Made by a program: the position numbers and the translations under genes. This document shows, one piece after another, positions 10,901 through 25,900 of a stretch of DNA of 64,000 nucleotides. This DNA is from Colwellia ponticola (lineage in GTDB: Bacteria > Pseudomonadota > Gammaproteobacteria > Enterobacterales > Alteromonadaceae): positions 89,389-153,388 of the forward strand of contig NZ_SZVP01000007.1 in NCBI RefSeq assembly GCF_005885605.1, given 5' to 3'. Under the pieces are notes generated by a model. That model did no database searches and had not been told where the DNA came from. It saw nothing but the letters and a program-made list of their open reading frames with translations. Each line of letters opens with the position of its first letter. Within the stretch, counting starts at the first letter, position 1.

Positions 10901-13900
10901 AGGCTATATTGCGGTTGAACTTGCTGGCGTATTTTATGCGCTAGGCAGTGAAACGCATTTATTAGTGCGTAAAGAAAAACCATTACGTGGTTTTGATAAC
11001 ATGTTAAGCGACACCTTAGTCGAGCAAATGGCAAAACATGGCCCAACGCTACATAACCACAGTACGCCAGAGCGTGTTGAAAAGTTAGCGGATGGTCGTT
11101 TAGTGGTGCACTTAACCAATGGTAAAACGATTGGTCCTGTTGATACCTTAGTGTGGGCAATAGGTCGTGAACCAGCAACTGATAATATTAATATTGAGTC
11201 AACAGGCATTGAACTTGATGAACGTGGCTTTATTCCTACTGATAAATTCCAAAACACTAATGTTGAAGGTATCTATGCTGTTGGTGATAATACCGGTCGA
11301 GCGCAATTAACGCCAGTAGCCGTTGCGGCGGGTCGTCGTTTATGTGAGCGTTTATTTAACAATAAACCGAATGAGCATTTAGATTATAGTGGTATTGCTA
11401 CCGTGGTATTTAGCCACCCTGTTATTGGTACGGTTGGCTTAACTGAAGAAGAAGCTATTGCTGAGTATGGTGAAGACAATCTTACCGTGTATAACTCACA
11501 ATTTACTGCGCTTTATCAGGCAATTACTGAAGACTATCGTGATCCTACGCGTATGAAGTTAATTTGTGCCGGTAAAGAAGAAAAAGTCGTCGGCTTACAC
11601 AGTATTGGTTTTGGTAGTGATGAGTTATTACAAGGTTTTGCTGTTGCCATGAAAATGGGCGCAACTAAAGCTGATTTTGATAACACCATTGCTATTCACC
11701 CAACCTCAGCTGAAGAGTTTGTTACCCTGTAACTTAGTATAAACTGCCACGAAAGCATGGGAGCTAGTGCTCGTTGCACTCGCTCTATACTCTTGTTTCC
11801 ATGCTCTGCGTGGGAACAAGTTCCTGCTGTTTTACTCAACTGTAATGGTGATTTTCTTGCACTCGTTCCCACGCTCTGCGTGGTAATGCATATGCTAACG
11901 CACAGCATGGGAGCTAGTGCGCGTTGCACTCGCTCTATACTCTTGTTCCCATGCTCTGCGTGGGAACAAGTTCCTGCTGTTTTATTCAACCGTAATGGTG
12001 ATTTTCTTGCACTCGTTCCCACGCTCTGCGTGGTAATGCATATGCTAACGCACAGCATGGGAGCTAGTGCGAATTGCACTCGCTCTATACTCTTGTTTCC
12101 ATGCTCTGCGTGGGAACAAGTTCCTGCTGCTTTACTCAACTGTAATGGTGATTTTATTGAACTCGTTCCCACGCTCTGCGTGGTAATGCATATGCTCACG
12201 CACAGTATGGTAACTAGGTGTATACTTAAGCTAAACAGCTAGCTCAAGGATGACCAATGGGCAGAAGTCGATACAAAATAGTTCAACCAGGTGCTCCACA
12301 CTTTGTTACCTTAACCGTGTTGCATTGGATCCCTATCTTTACCCGTCCACAAACAGTGGCGATTATCTTTGATTCGCTATCATTTTTAATGCAAGAAGGT
12401 TTAAAAATACACGCTTATGTGGTTTTGGAAAACCATCTGCATTTAGTTGTGCAAAGTCATGACTTGAGTAAAGATTTGGCGCGTATGAAGTCGTATACCG
12501 CGAAGGCATTAATTGCTTATTTAGCTGAGCATAATGTAAAAACCATTCTAGAGCAGTTGGCTTTTTATAAAAAAGCGCATAAAGGTGAGCGTGCCTATCA
12601 ATTTTGGCAAGAAGGTTGTCATCCAGAGTTAATACAAAGCGATGATATGATGCGACAAAAAATAGAGTATATTCACCAAAACCCCGTTAAGCGAGGCTAT
12701 GTCGATCAAGCTAAACATTGGCGATATTCTAGTGCGCGTGATTATGAAGGAGAAAACGGTTTACTTGCAGTTTGTAAAGTTTGGTAGTTGCTATTCTGAA
12801 GCTGTATGCATTACCACGCAGAGCGTGGGAACGAGATTATATTCTAGTGCGCGTGATTATGAAGGAGAAAACGGTTTACTTGCAGTTTGTAAAGTTTGGT
12901 AGTTGCTATTCTGAAGCTGTATGCATTACCACGCAGAGCGTGGGAACGAGATTTATTCTAGTGCGCGTGATTATGGGGGAGCTAGTGCGCGTTGCACTCG
13001 CTCTATACTCTTGTTCCCATGCTCTGCGTGGGAACAAGTTTCTGCTGTTTTACTCAACCGTAATGGTGATTTTCTTAGATACTACCGCAGGTTTGTGTGG
13101 CACATGATGATGATCACCTAAAATAAGCTGTAAGGTGTGCTCGCCTTTAGGTAAGGTTAATGTTGTTTGTGTTTGCCCACCACCAAAGTGTTGTACGTCG
13201 CTACCCATCGGCATATCAAAAGCAGGTAATGAATCTTTATCGATAAGTAAGTGATGATGGCCGGTATTTTTCTTTTCTATACCTGCGGGTGAAACACCCA
13301 TATCTTTTAAACCAAAAGTTACCGTAAAGGTTTCTTTTACGGTAGCGCCATCTGCGGGTGAAATAATGTAAACATTAGCACTTGCAGGAGCAACTGATTG
13401 CACCATGCTATTGGCGTTGGCTAGATCAGATAAAAGCAATACTGGGCTTAATACTGCGGTTAATAGTGATAATTTAAGTAATTTTTTCATAATATAACTC
13501 GTTAATTTTAAGTGGGATTTTTATGAAAATAACGCTGCTGACTGTCACAGTCAATACCTTATTGAGTCGTTATTTTGTGCGGTAATACATTGTAGGACAA
13601 ATACCTTACTAATTGTTAGACTACTTTGTTAGAATGGTTTTTTTCGAACATAGCTTCTATTGCTGAGAGTGTTGATTAGTGCGTATTTTTTGCTTTTATA
13701 TTGTTATTATCTTGATTGCCTTGCAATTGGTTAATACGATCTCAGCAAAGCGTGATAACCATGATTACGCTCATCAAAATGACGTTCAAACCTCACACAA
13801 TGGTCATGCCAGCTCTCATCATAGTAACACCCTATTAGTCGTTTTACCGGGAAAGATTTTTACCGGTGAAGTGGATCATGGTGATACTGAGCATCCTGAT

Positions 13901-16900
13901 TGTCACGCCAATCATTGCCACCATAGCCATCAAAGTAACCTAGTTTATGTAGACTTATCAGCACAAGTACACTTAGCTAAAATGACCGATAAACAAGTGA
14001 ATAATAAGAATGCGTTATTTAATTCTTTGTTGATTAGCCCCGCTTCACGCCCTCCCATCGTTTAACGCTTTTTAATATAAACGCGATTAACTTCGCTATT
14101 TTTTAATAAGTTAAGTAAATGACGAACTAAGTCATTTACTAATAAAACGAGACATTTATGAATTTTTTTAAATCATTCAGCTTGCTGGCGGCTCTGTTAT
14201 TGTCAGTAATTTTTACCTCTATTAGTTTTGCCAAAAGCGAGAGTAACCTAGCGCAAGTGAATACCAGTAATAATCATGAAAGTGAAGTGCAGTTACTAAG
14301 CTTTACCGACCAGCAAATGCAGATGGCAGACATTAAGCTTGCTAAATTAATACCACAATATATGGACAAACGCCTTTACGCACCGGGCGAAGTACAAGCC
14401 AATGGCTATACCAGTTATGTGGTTTCTCCTCGTGTGGACTCAGTTATTATGCGTCGTCACGCTATTTTGGGGGAGCATGTGGAACAAGGGCGGGCATTGG
14501 TGACTTTGTTTAGTGAAGATGTTGCACAAGCGCAAGCCTTATATCGACTCGCCTACGCAGATTGGCGACGTGCTAAAAAAGTCGGTAATTCAGTGATCAG
14601 TGAAAGCCAGTTACTGTCAGCAGAAACTGATTATATTGCCGCATATAGTCGATTAAAAGCTTACGGTTTATCAGAAAAATCGATTGCTGTAGTGGCTGAA
14701 AATAATAGTTCAGCTTTAGGTGAATATACCTTAAAAGCCGAACGTTCAGGTTTGGTACTTTCAGATAACTTTCAGCAGGGCCAACGGGTTAATGCGGGCG
14801 AGTCTATTATGGTGTTAGCCGATGAACATGAACTTTGGGTTGAAGCGCGTCTTGCCGCCAATAACAATATGCCGTTAACTAAAGGCACTAAAGCTGAAGT
14901 GTTTTTTTCAGGCACAACAACAGACGAAAATCATAGTTATCAAGCAGAAGTTATTCAACAAGGCCACACTATTGACCCTAAAACTCGCACTCGTCTGGTA
15001 CGTTTAAAAGTAAAAAATACCAATCATCAATTACACCCTGGCTTATTTGTTGACGTTTATTTTTCGGTACTCACTAAAGAGCCGATACTTGTTGTGCCTG
15101 AAAGTGCTTTATTACGTGCGAGTGACAATGGCTGGTTAATATACACGAAGCAAGATCAGCCGCTAAAAACGCAACAACACGATCAAACAAACTTCATTGC
15201 ACAAGAGGTTAACGTAGGGGCTAGCTACCGGGTTTATTCTTCATCAACAAAGCAATGGTTAAATTGGCGTGAAGTAACGGGAGTTACTCCAAACAGTTAT
15301 TTTGCTATTACCGGCGCGTTTTTTATTGCCTCACAAGGTGCTAAAAGCGGCTTTGATGCCCATAACCATTAGCTTTTTTCGATAGGATAATCTTATGTTA
15401 ACTCGTTTAATTGAATGGGCTATTGGCAATAAACTGCTGGTAGTGGTTGCTTTATTTACCCTAATTACCAGCAGTATTGCGGTACTGCCTACACTAAATC
15501 TTGATGCGTTTCCTGATGTTACTAATGTGCAGGTTGTTATTAATACTGAAGCACCAGGCTTAGCGGCTGAGGAGGTTGAGCAATTAATTACTTTTCCGAT
15601 AGAAGCCGTTATGTATGCGCTACCAGCGGTTGAGCAAGTTCGATCTATTTCAAAAACAGGTCTGTCAGGCATAACCGTGGTTTTTAAAGAGGGCACTGAT
15701 ATTTATTTTGCCCGCCAGTTAGTTTTTGAGCGTTTACAAGCTGCAAAAGAATTGATACCGCAAGGTATTGGTGCACCCGAAATAGGCCCTAATACTTCAG
15801 GCTTAGGACAAGTATATCAATACTTACTCACCAGTGATGCCGGCTATGATATCGATATTATGACATTGCGCAGCTTGAACGACTGGTTAGTTAAGCTGAT
15901 GTTGATGCCGATTGATGGTGTTACTGAAGTATTGTCGTTTGGTGGTCAAGTAAAGCAATATCAAGTCAATATTGAGCCTAATAAACTCTTGGCTTATGAG
16001 CTTAATCAACAACAAGTGATCACCGCTATTGAAAACAATAACCAAAATGCCGGCGGTTGGTATTTAAACCGTGGGCAAGAGCAGCTCGTAATTCGCGGTA
16101 TGGGTTGGTTAACGTCGGGAGACAATGCTTTAGCACAAATAGCGCAAGTCCCGATAAAAACTATTGAGGGTGTTGTGGTTACCGTAGGTGATGTGGCAAC
16201 GGTAAGTTTAGGCAGTGAAATTCGCCAAGGCGCGGTCACTATGTCTACTCGCGATGCTCAAGGCACTATTCAAAGTGCTGGTGAAGTGGTTACCGGTATT
16301 ATTTTAAAACGTATGGGTGCCAATACTAAAACGACGATTGATGGCATTAACGCTAGAGAAGCGATGATTAATCAGGCGTTACCCAAAGGTGTTAAGTTTG
16401 TTGTGCTTTATGACCAGGCCGAATTAATTACTAAAGCCGTGACTACCGTGACCGATGCATTGCTGTTTGCTTTTGTACTGATCATCATCATATTGGCATT
16501 ATTTTTAATGAATTTATCAGCCACCTTTTTAGTGCTGATTTCTATCCCAATTGCGATTGGTTTGGCCTTGATGGTGATGGCATGGTGGGGCATTTCAGCC
16601 AATTTAATGTCATTAGGCGGCTTAGCAGTGGCTATTGGTATGTTGGTTGATGGTGCGGTAGTGATGGTTGAAAATATTTTCAAGCATCTTGCATTTGCAC
16701 AAAGTAAAGCTAAGCAAAAGTTATCAGCGGCAGAAATTCAACATACCATAAGCCAAGCCGCACAGGCTGTGGTTCGCCCTATCTTCTTCGCTACCGCGAT
16801 TATCCTCGTGGTATTTATGCCGTTATTTAGCTTTGAAGGGGTTGAAGCCAAGTTATTTCAACCGATGGCGATTAGCATTATGTTAGCCATGTTATCGGCC

Positions 16901-19900
16901 TTGTTTGTCGCCATCATTATTGTGCCAGCATTGGCGAGTATTGTGTTTAAGCGCGGTATTAAAGCAAAAGAAAGCCTAGTGTTAAAACCAATAACTGCTT
17001 TATATCGGTTTAGTTTAACGAAAGCGCTACATTGGAAAAAAACCATCGTTACTTTTGCTGTGTTGTTAATGATTTCGGCGATAGCACTGCTGCCGCAATT
17101 AGGTACAGAATTTGTGCCTGAACTGGAAGAAGGCACTATTAACTTACGCGTTACCTTAGCGCCCTCGGCAAGTTTAGCCACCGCCTTATCGGTTGCCCCT
17201 AAATTAGAAAAAATATTGTTAACCTTTCCTGAAGTCACCTATGCTCTGAGTCGCATTGGTCGTCCTGAAATTGGCGGTGATCCTGAACCGGTTAATAATA
17301 TTGAAATTTATTTGGGGCTTAAAGCGGTTAGTGATTGGCAAAGTGCCAGTAACCGCCATGAATTACAAAATAAAATGGCGGCAGCGCTTGAGCAATTTCC
17401 TGGTTTGTTGTTTAACTTTTCACAGCCCATAGCTACCCGTGTTGATGAATTACTCTCAGGGGTTAAAGCGCAGTTGGCGATAAAACTATTTGGGCCTGAT
17501 TTAACCGTTTTAGCAGAACAGGGGCAACAAATAGCGCAGGTAGTAAAAACGGTTGCTGGCGCCCAAGATGTTGCGATGGAGCAAATATCAGGTGAAGCCC
17601 AATTGGTTATTAAGCCTAAGCGCAGGCAATTATCGCGTTATGGCTTATCGGTTGCTGATGTGATGAATGTGGTTAGTGACGGTTTGGGTGGTCGTGCCGC
17701 TGGGCAGATCATTAATGGTAACGAGCGTTATGATATTTATGTTCGACTCACCAATACTTTTAGGCAAGATGTGACGGCGATTAGTGATTTACGCGTGTTA
17801 TCGCCCAGTGGTGCTTGGTTACGATTAGCGGATATTGCGGATATAGCGATTGAATCAGGACCACCACAAGTGCGCCGTGACGATGTGCAAAGGCGTGTGG
17901 TTATTCAAGCGAATGTGCAAGGGCGAGATATGGGTAGTGTGGTCGCTGAAATACGACAAGCTATTGCACAGCAAGTGAACTTACCTAGTGGTTATAGTGT
18001 GCAAATTGGTGGCCAATTTGAATCACAGCAGCGTGCTCAACAGCGTTTATTAATGATTGTACCCTTGTCATTAGTCTTAATTGCTTTACTGCTCTACTTT
18101 GCCTTTAACTCGGTTGGTCAAGCGTTGCTGATTTTATTAAATGTACCATTAGCGACTATTGGCGGTATTGCTGCCTTGTATATATCGGGACAGTATTTAT
18201 CGGTACCTAGCTCAGTCGGTTTTATTACCTTATTTGGCGTTGCGGTGCTTAATGGCGTCGTGATGGTTGAAAGCATCAATGCCGACATTAATGCTGCAGT
18301 TAACGGCAACAGAAAATTAGCGCTGCTTAATGCTGGTGATAGGGCAGTACAGTTAAGTTCTTTACAGCTCAATAATGCAATATTTACTGGAGCACTGGCA
18401 CGTTTACGACCGGTATTGATGACCGCACTTACCTCGCTGTTAGGCTTATTACCTCTGTTGTTATCGACAGGTGTTGGCGCTGAAATACAAAAACCATTGG
18501 CCACTGTTATTGTTGGGGGTTTAGTGAGTGCGACGCTATTAACACTGTTTGTGTTGCCAGTGCTTTATCCGCGATTTTCACAAGACAAAATCAGATTACT
18601 TAGCGAAGTATAATTAAGTACAGCGAATAAAGCGTATTTAATATTAATAACATTAATACGCTTTATTTTTTGTTTTAGAAACATTTTTTTCGTGACGCAA
18701 TAACAAGGCAACTGGTGGATCTGTTGCTAGCTATTACCCCTGCTCGCTTATGTTTTTTTGTTCTTTAAAAGGGGCACTAATCGGTAAAAAAAGTTTAATA
18801 ATTAACTGGTAATCAGCCCGATTTCTGATAATCTTCCCCCCTAGATACTCACTTTAGCTTGTTTTTTGTACAGCCAAGCAGTTCACACTATAAATAACGT
18901 AATAAGAAATTTATCCACATTAAGTAAAAATAAAAGCTAAACGTTGTGAAATGTGATGCGATTCTATTTATTTATATTAAAAACAAGTATTTATAATTAC
19001 TACGCCAGATTTGCAATAAGCAATTTCCTGGCTATTTTTCGTACTTGATCACAAGGTTATCCACAAGCTCTACCAATAAAGTAACCAATAAGCACCTTGA
19101 TAAAGTAGCGCTTATTGATATCAATTCCATTACCTCCAATCAATGCCTTACCTCTCAGCCTTTTAATTCTCGTTGAGTGGTCACTAACTTAATGGACTTG
19201 GTATTATACTTTATGTCATGCTTAGCCATCTTTAGCTTAATTTAGTCGCTTCGCGTATTTTTTTATGACAACTTCTGCCACCAATATTGATCCAACTATC
19301 CTAAAATCTCCCTTAATATTAGTCGATGGCTCTTCGTATTTATTTCGAGCCTATCACGTGCCTTATTTACAAGCACTTTCAACCGCCGATGGTCAACCTA
19401 CGGGAGCGATTACCGGTGTATTGAATATGCTAGGTAGCCTGAAAAAAGACTATCCTAACGGCAATATCATTGCTATTTTCGACGCTAAGGGGAAAACTTT
19501 TCGTAATGATATGTACCCAGAGTACAAAGCTAATCGTCCACCTATGCCAGAAGAATTACGCAGCCAAATTGCGCCTTTACATGACATTATTACCGCCATG
19601 GGTTTACCATTGTTAGTGATTCCTGGCGTTGAGGCTGATGATGTTATTGGTACGCTAGCAAAACAAGCAGACGAGCTTGGTATTGAAACCGTTATTTCAA
19701 CTGGCGATAAAGATATGGCGCAGCTTGTTACTGAACATGTCAGCTTGATTAACACCATGACCAAGGTTGCTATGGATGTTGATGGCGTTAATGAAAAATT
19801 TGGCGTTCGCCCTGATCAAATTATCGATTACCTTGCCTTAATGGGCGACAAGGTTGATAACATTCCTGGCGTAGTTAAGTGTGGACCAAAAACCGCGGTA

Positions 19901-22900
19901 AAATGGTTAACAGAATACAGTACACTCGACGGGGTTATTGCTAATGCTGATAAAGTTAAAGGCAAGGTTGGTGAAAACCTACGTGATGCCTTAGCGCAGT
20001 TGCCGCTGTCTTATCAATTAGCGACCATTAAGTGTGATGTTGAATTAGCCTTATCTGCGTCAGAATTAGCAGCCGGTGAGCCAGACGTTGAAGCATTAAC
20101 TGAACTTTATCAAAAGTTTGAATTAAAACGTTTATTAGCAGACTTAGCAAAAGGCGCTAGCGAGTCAAACGCTGCCAGTGCAAGCAATACAGCGAAAGCC
20201 ATTAATGTAGTAGCAGCTGGTGAACAAGCTGCTGAAATTAATGCCGCAGTGGTAGAAGAAAGCCAATACGATATTATTTTAGATAAAACACTTTTTGAAC
20301 AGTGGCTACAAAAATTACAAGCGTGTGAAGTTTTTGCCTTTGATACTGAAACCACCAGTGTGCATTATATGCAGGCAGAATTAGTCGGCTTATCCTTTGC
20401 TATTGAAGCAGGTAAAGCCGCTTATATACCGCTAACGCATGATTATGAAGGCGCACCTGAGCAACTCGATAAAGACTGGGTACTAGCGCAATTAAAACCA
20501 TTGCTCGAAAGTAAAAAAATTAAGAAAATTGGTCAAAATATCAAGTACGACGCCAATGTATTAAGCCATTATGATATTGCTTTACAAGGCCTTGAGTTTG
20601 ATACCATGATTGAATCTTATTGTTATAACAGTGTAGCTACTCGTCATAATATGGATGCGTTAGCACTGAAATACCTTGGTTATAAAACTGTTTCTTTTGA
20701 AGATATTGCTGGTAAAGGCGCTAAGCAACTGACCTTTAATCAAATTGAACTTGAAAAAGCAGGTCACTATGCTGCTGAAGATGCCGATATTACTTTGCGC
20801 TTACATCAGGCTATTTATCCTGCATTAGCGCAAACGCCTGCAATGTTAAGTGTTTTTACTGATATTGAAATGCCTTTATTAACAGTGCTGGCGCGTATGG
20901 AACAAACGGGTGTTTTAATTGATAGTGATGTCTTGGCCGATCAAAGCGTCAGCTTAGGTCAGCGGTTAGACGAGCTGGAAATTGAAGCTCATAATTTAGC
21001 CGGTAAAAGCTTTAACTTGTCATCACCGAAGCAATTACAGCAAATTTTGTTTGAAGAACTGCAAATACCGGTCATCAAAAAGACCCCTAAAGGTGCACCG
21101 TCAACAGCAGAAGAAGTGCTACAAGAGCTCGCACTTGATTACCCATTACCGAAAGTTATTTTGGAAAATCGCGGTTTAAGCAAACTTAAATCAACTTACA
21201 CCGACAAGTTGCCGTTAATGGTTAGTGAGAGAACAGGTCGTTTGCATACCTCTTATCATCAAGCGGTTACCGCAACTGGGCGTTTATCTTCAACCGATCC
21301 AAACTTACAAAACATTCCCATTCGTAGTGAACAAGGTCGTAAAATTCGCCAAGCGTTTATCGCCCCTAAAGATCACAAAATAGTGGCGATAGATTACTCG
21401 CAAATTGAATTACGTATCATGGCGCATTTATCTAACGATAAAGGTTTAGTGACGGCATTTAGCGAAGGCAAAGATATTCATAAAGCGACTGCCGCAGAAA
21501 TATTTGCTGTTGAACTTGATGAAGTCACTACTGATCAACGTCGTAGCGCTAAAGCCATTAACTTTGGCTTAATTTATGGCATGTCAGCCTTTGGATTAGC
21601 GAAGCAACTCAATATTGGTCGTAAGCAAGCACAAGAGTATCAAGACAAATACTTCCAACGTTATCCTGGTGTATTAACGTACATGGAAGATACTCGTCAA
21701 CAAGCGAGCGATCAGGGCTATGTTGAGACTTTATTTGGGCGTCGTTTATATTTACCAGATATTAATGCTAAAAATGGTATGCGTAAAAAAGCCGCCGAGC
21801 GGGCTGCCATTAATGCGCCTATGCAAGGGACAGCCGCTGATATTATTAAAAAAGCTATGCTGGCGGTAGACTCATGGTTACTTGAGCAAAATGATGACCG
21901 TATTAAGATGACCATGCAAGTTCACGATGAACTCATTTTTGAAATTCATCAAGATATTGTCGAAGAGACCACTGCTAAATTAGTGACGTTAATGAATGAT
22001 GCTGTTGAGTTGAGTGTGCCATTAATTGCCGAATCAGGTATTGGCGATAACTGGGATGAAGCGCATTAATTTACTCGCTAATGACGACTGCTCTGTTTGG
22101 GAGTTCATATCAGTTTTGTGTAGGTTGGCCTTTAGGCCATCACGGCAATATTTTCCCTGTTGCTTTGACGGGGTAAACCCCGACCTACAAACAGCTTATC
22201 GAACAGCTTATCGCGCCAGCCATAATAAATCATTGGCAGGTATTTAAATGACCATTGTCGCGGTGGCGACGACACCCAAAGGGATACTGCCTCCGGCATC
22301 CCTCTGGACTTCCTCGGAGCTGCTAATCAAGTGTTATCCTGCATTTTAATAATATTTTCGACGTAACAGCGCTGAACGGGCATCCTTGCCCTACATCGCT
22401 TTGCTCATCATCCCTGATGAGCATACGTGAATATTACCTATCATTGCGGCACTTGATTCAAGCAGGCTTGGTGCGTGTTGACAGGTCAGGGGAAGGCGAT
22501 ATGAGTTTTATTTTTTGGAACTTATCGTGCCACCGCTCATATCAGTTTTGTGTAGGTTGGCCTTTAGACCATCACGGCAATATTTTCCCTGTTGCTTTGA
22601 CGGGGTAAACCCCGACCTACATCGCTTTGCTCATCATCCCTGATGAGCATACGTGAATATTAGCTATCATTGCGGCACTTGACTCAAGCAGGCTTGGTGT
22701 GTGTTGATAGGTAGGGGGAGGCAATATGAGTTTTATTTTTTGGAACTTATCGTGCCACCGCTCATATCAGTTTTGTGTAGGTTGGCCTTTAGGCCATCAC
22801 GGCAATATTTTCCCTGTTGCTTTGACGGGGTAAACCCCGACCTACAAACAGCTTATCGTGCCACCCATAATAAATCATTGGCAGATATTTAACTGACCTA

Positions 22901-25900
22901 TTGTCGCGGTGGCGACGACACCCAAAACTGTAAAACACTAAGCCAGTGACTGTGCCCGATTGGTATTAATCTAAATGGGCTGAATCACTGCTTTTTTATG
23001 CCCGGTCGTTAGTTCGTATCACTAAGTTATATAGCTAACCGATAAGGGTTAACGGGCGTGGTTTTTTTTGAGAGAGCTTTGCAGTATTAGCGTTAAGCTA
23101 CCGGCAACTAAGCCCCATAATACCGAGCTAATGCCCCATAAAGACAAGTTTGAAGCGGTCACTAAAAAAGTGATTATCGACGCTTCCGACATGGTTTTGT
23201 CAGACAATGATTGCTCAATACTGCTGGTAATGGTGGTGAATAAGGCAATACCCGCTAATGAATAGATAAGCGCACTGGGTAAGTGGGCGAAAACTTGTAT
23301 TAAGTAACCTGAAAAAATAGCCATTAATATATAAAACAGCCCACCGGCAATCGCCGCCCAATAGCGTTTTTTAGGCTCTTTATCGACACTGTCGGTCATA
23401 CAAATAGCGGCGGTAATGGCGGCTAAGTTTATTGCATAGGCACCAAAAGGTGCGGTCAGCATATTCACCAAACCGGTGACATTGAGAATAGCAGAAACCG
23501 GTACTTTATAATGATGTGCTCTTAATACCGCGATACCGGGTAAGTTTTGTGCCGCCATGGTCACGATAAATAAGGGCAAGCCAACCCCTAATATTGCGCC
23601 AACATTAAATTCAGGTGCTATATAGCTAAATTCACTGGCTTGCCACGATACCTGATTTACTTCAATTAATTGCAGCTGCCATGCCAGCACAACACTAATT
23701 GCCAAAACGAACAAGATGGTAAATTTAGGGGCTAGCGGCTTAACCAACAAATAGGTGACAAACATGGCGATAACCAGTAACGGTTGCTGATTCATTTGAT
23801 TAAAAACATCAATACCAAAGTTAACCAAAATACCAGCCAACATTGCTGCCGCTAATTGAAATGGGAGTTTACTGATGAGCTTTTCAAACCAACCGGTAAT
23901 ACCGCACAGAAAAATTAACAAGGCTGAAAACATAAAGCCGCCTATGGCTTCGTTCAAACTAAAGCCTTGCGCGTTGGCCATAAGTAATGCTGCGCCGGGT
24001 GTTGACCAAGAGATAAGTATTGGAATACGGTAATATAAAGATAAGGCAATAGAGCTTACACCGATGACCAAGCCTAAGGTTAATAGCCAACTTGCGGCTA
24101 GGCTAGCATCGCCGCCTAAATTAATCACAGTTTGATAGATTAATGCGATCGAGCTGGCAAAACCAATAACTACAGCGACTAATCCCGCTACGCCCGCACT
24201 GAGAATACGGTTGACTAACATAGTAAATACTTCATAATAATTTTTTGATGTGCGTTATAACGCATAAAGAGGCGCGCATGGTAGCACCGTGCGCTATAGC
24301 GCACAAGGGGGCTGATAAGTAAAAAATGAGTAACAATATAAATAATGTGATCGGGGATCAATTAAAGGGGGCTAGAGCTGAACAGGGTTGGAGCTTGGAT
24401 TTAACCAGTGAAAAAACCGGTGTTTCTAAAGCCATGTTAGGGCAAATTGAACGCGGCGAATCAAGTCCGACCGTGGCTCGATTGTGGAAAATTGCCAGTG
24501 GTTTTGATTTACCATTAAGCTACTTTTTCGGCGATATTACCGGTAATAAGGCCTCTGAGCGACTATTAACGTCCGACCAAGGCATGAGCATTGTTACGCT
24601 TTTTCCTTTTGACTCACAAACTAAAACTGAAATACATGCGTTAACGTTATCGCCATTACACCAGCACATGTCGTTGCCGCACAATAGTGGTGTTGTCGAA
24701 CATATTCTGGTGATTGCAGGTGAAATGGAGTATTTTCTCGATGATAAATGGCATCGATTAGCGCAAGGTGAAGTGGTTAAGTTTGCTGCCAACGTAAAAC
24801 ACGGCTACCGCAATGTATCAGCAGAAAGTGTCACTTTTCATAATGTTATTACGTATACCGGCAGCGGCTTTTCACCGGTTAAAGTTTTAGCTTAGCTATT
24901 ATTTTTCATAAAAAAGTTCACTGAATCTAAAGCGACAACATAGTCACGCTTAAGGTCTTTATTTTCCGCCAGTTTATCCAAATCACCAATCAGCGTTACT
25001 AACTTGTTATGAGCATGGTGGTTGGTTCTATTAAAATCGTCTGGCGTGCCTTTATTGGCAACCCGCTGTTTTTTATCTAGGCTATGACTCGTTTCGTTGC
25101 TCTCAAGCCATATATCGTTAATAAGGCGAATATTACTTTCATTGGCTGTTTTTTCAGAGAGTGCCATTTGTAGTTCATACTGCGATGTTTCGGGGTTAAA
25201 TTGGTAGGTTTCTTTATCTATCGCTACTTGGTGTTGTTGATCAAGTCCAACTAATTCATTATCTTTTACCGCAGTGCCTATGTCATAGCTTTCGGTTTTA
25301 TGGTAATAATCTGGACGGCTTCCCTGATAATCAAAATGCGCGTTTGCTGTTTTACTTTGTGTGATGCCGCTTAACTCGCCTGACTGATGCTGTTGGGTTG
25401 CTTGGCTCAAGGCAACACTGGCTTTTGGACGTAAGCCACGACCTTCAGGCTCTTTCGAAAATGAAAAATTTGCATCAAAATCGGCTAATTTAGAAAGACC
25501 AGCACCTAAGGTGTTATCGGCTTCGTTGCCAAGCCCTTGGTAGCGAGCATCACTGGTGATCATGTTATCAACTAACGCTGCCACCATCGCTCGGCCATTA
25601 GTGAATTGCTCTGCTGCTGTTTGCTCTATATCGCTATAACGCTGCGCTGCTGATGACATACTAGCAAAAGCGTCTTTAAATACAGCAAAACCTTGTAGCA
25701 TGCTAGCATCGTCTTGTTTACTAAAGGCGGATGTCTCATTTTCGCCTTTACTGTTATGGCGACTCGCTTCGAGGTTTTTATCTAATGTGGCGATATATTG
25801 CTGCATTTGTGTGACGTCTTTACCGCCTACAGTAGACATATCTAACGAAAAATCTATTTCAGTAACACCGGCTTGTGAGCTAAAGTCTAGCGCTTGTTGG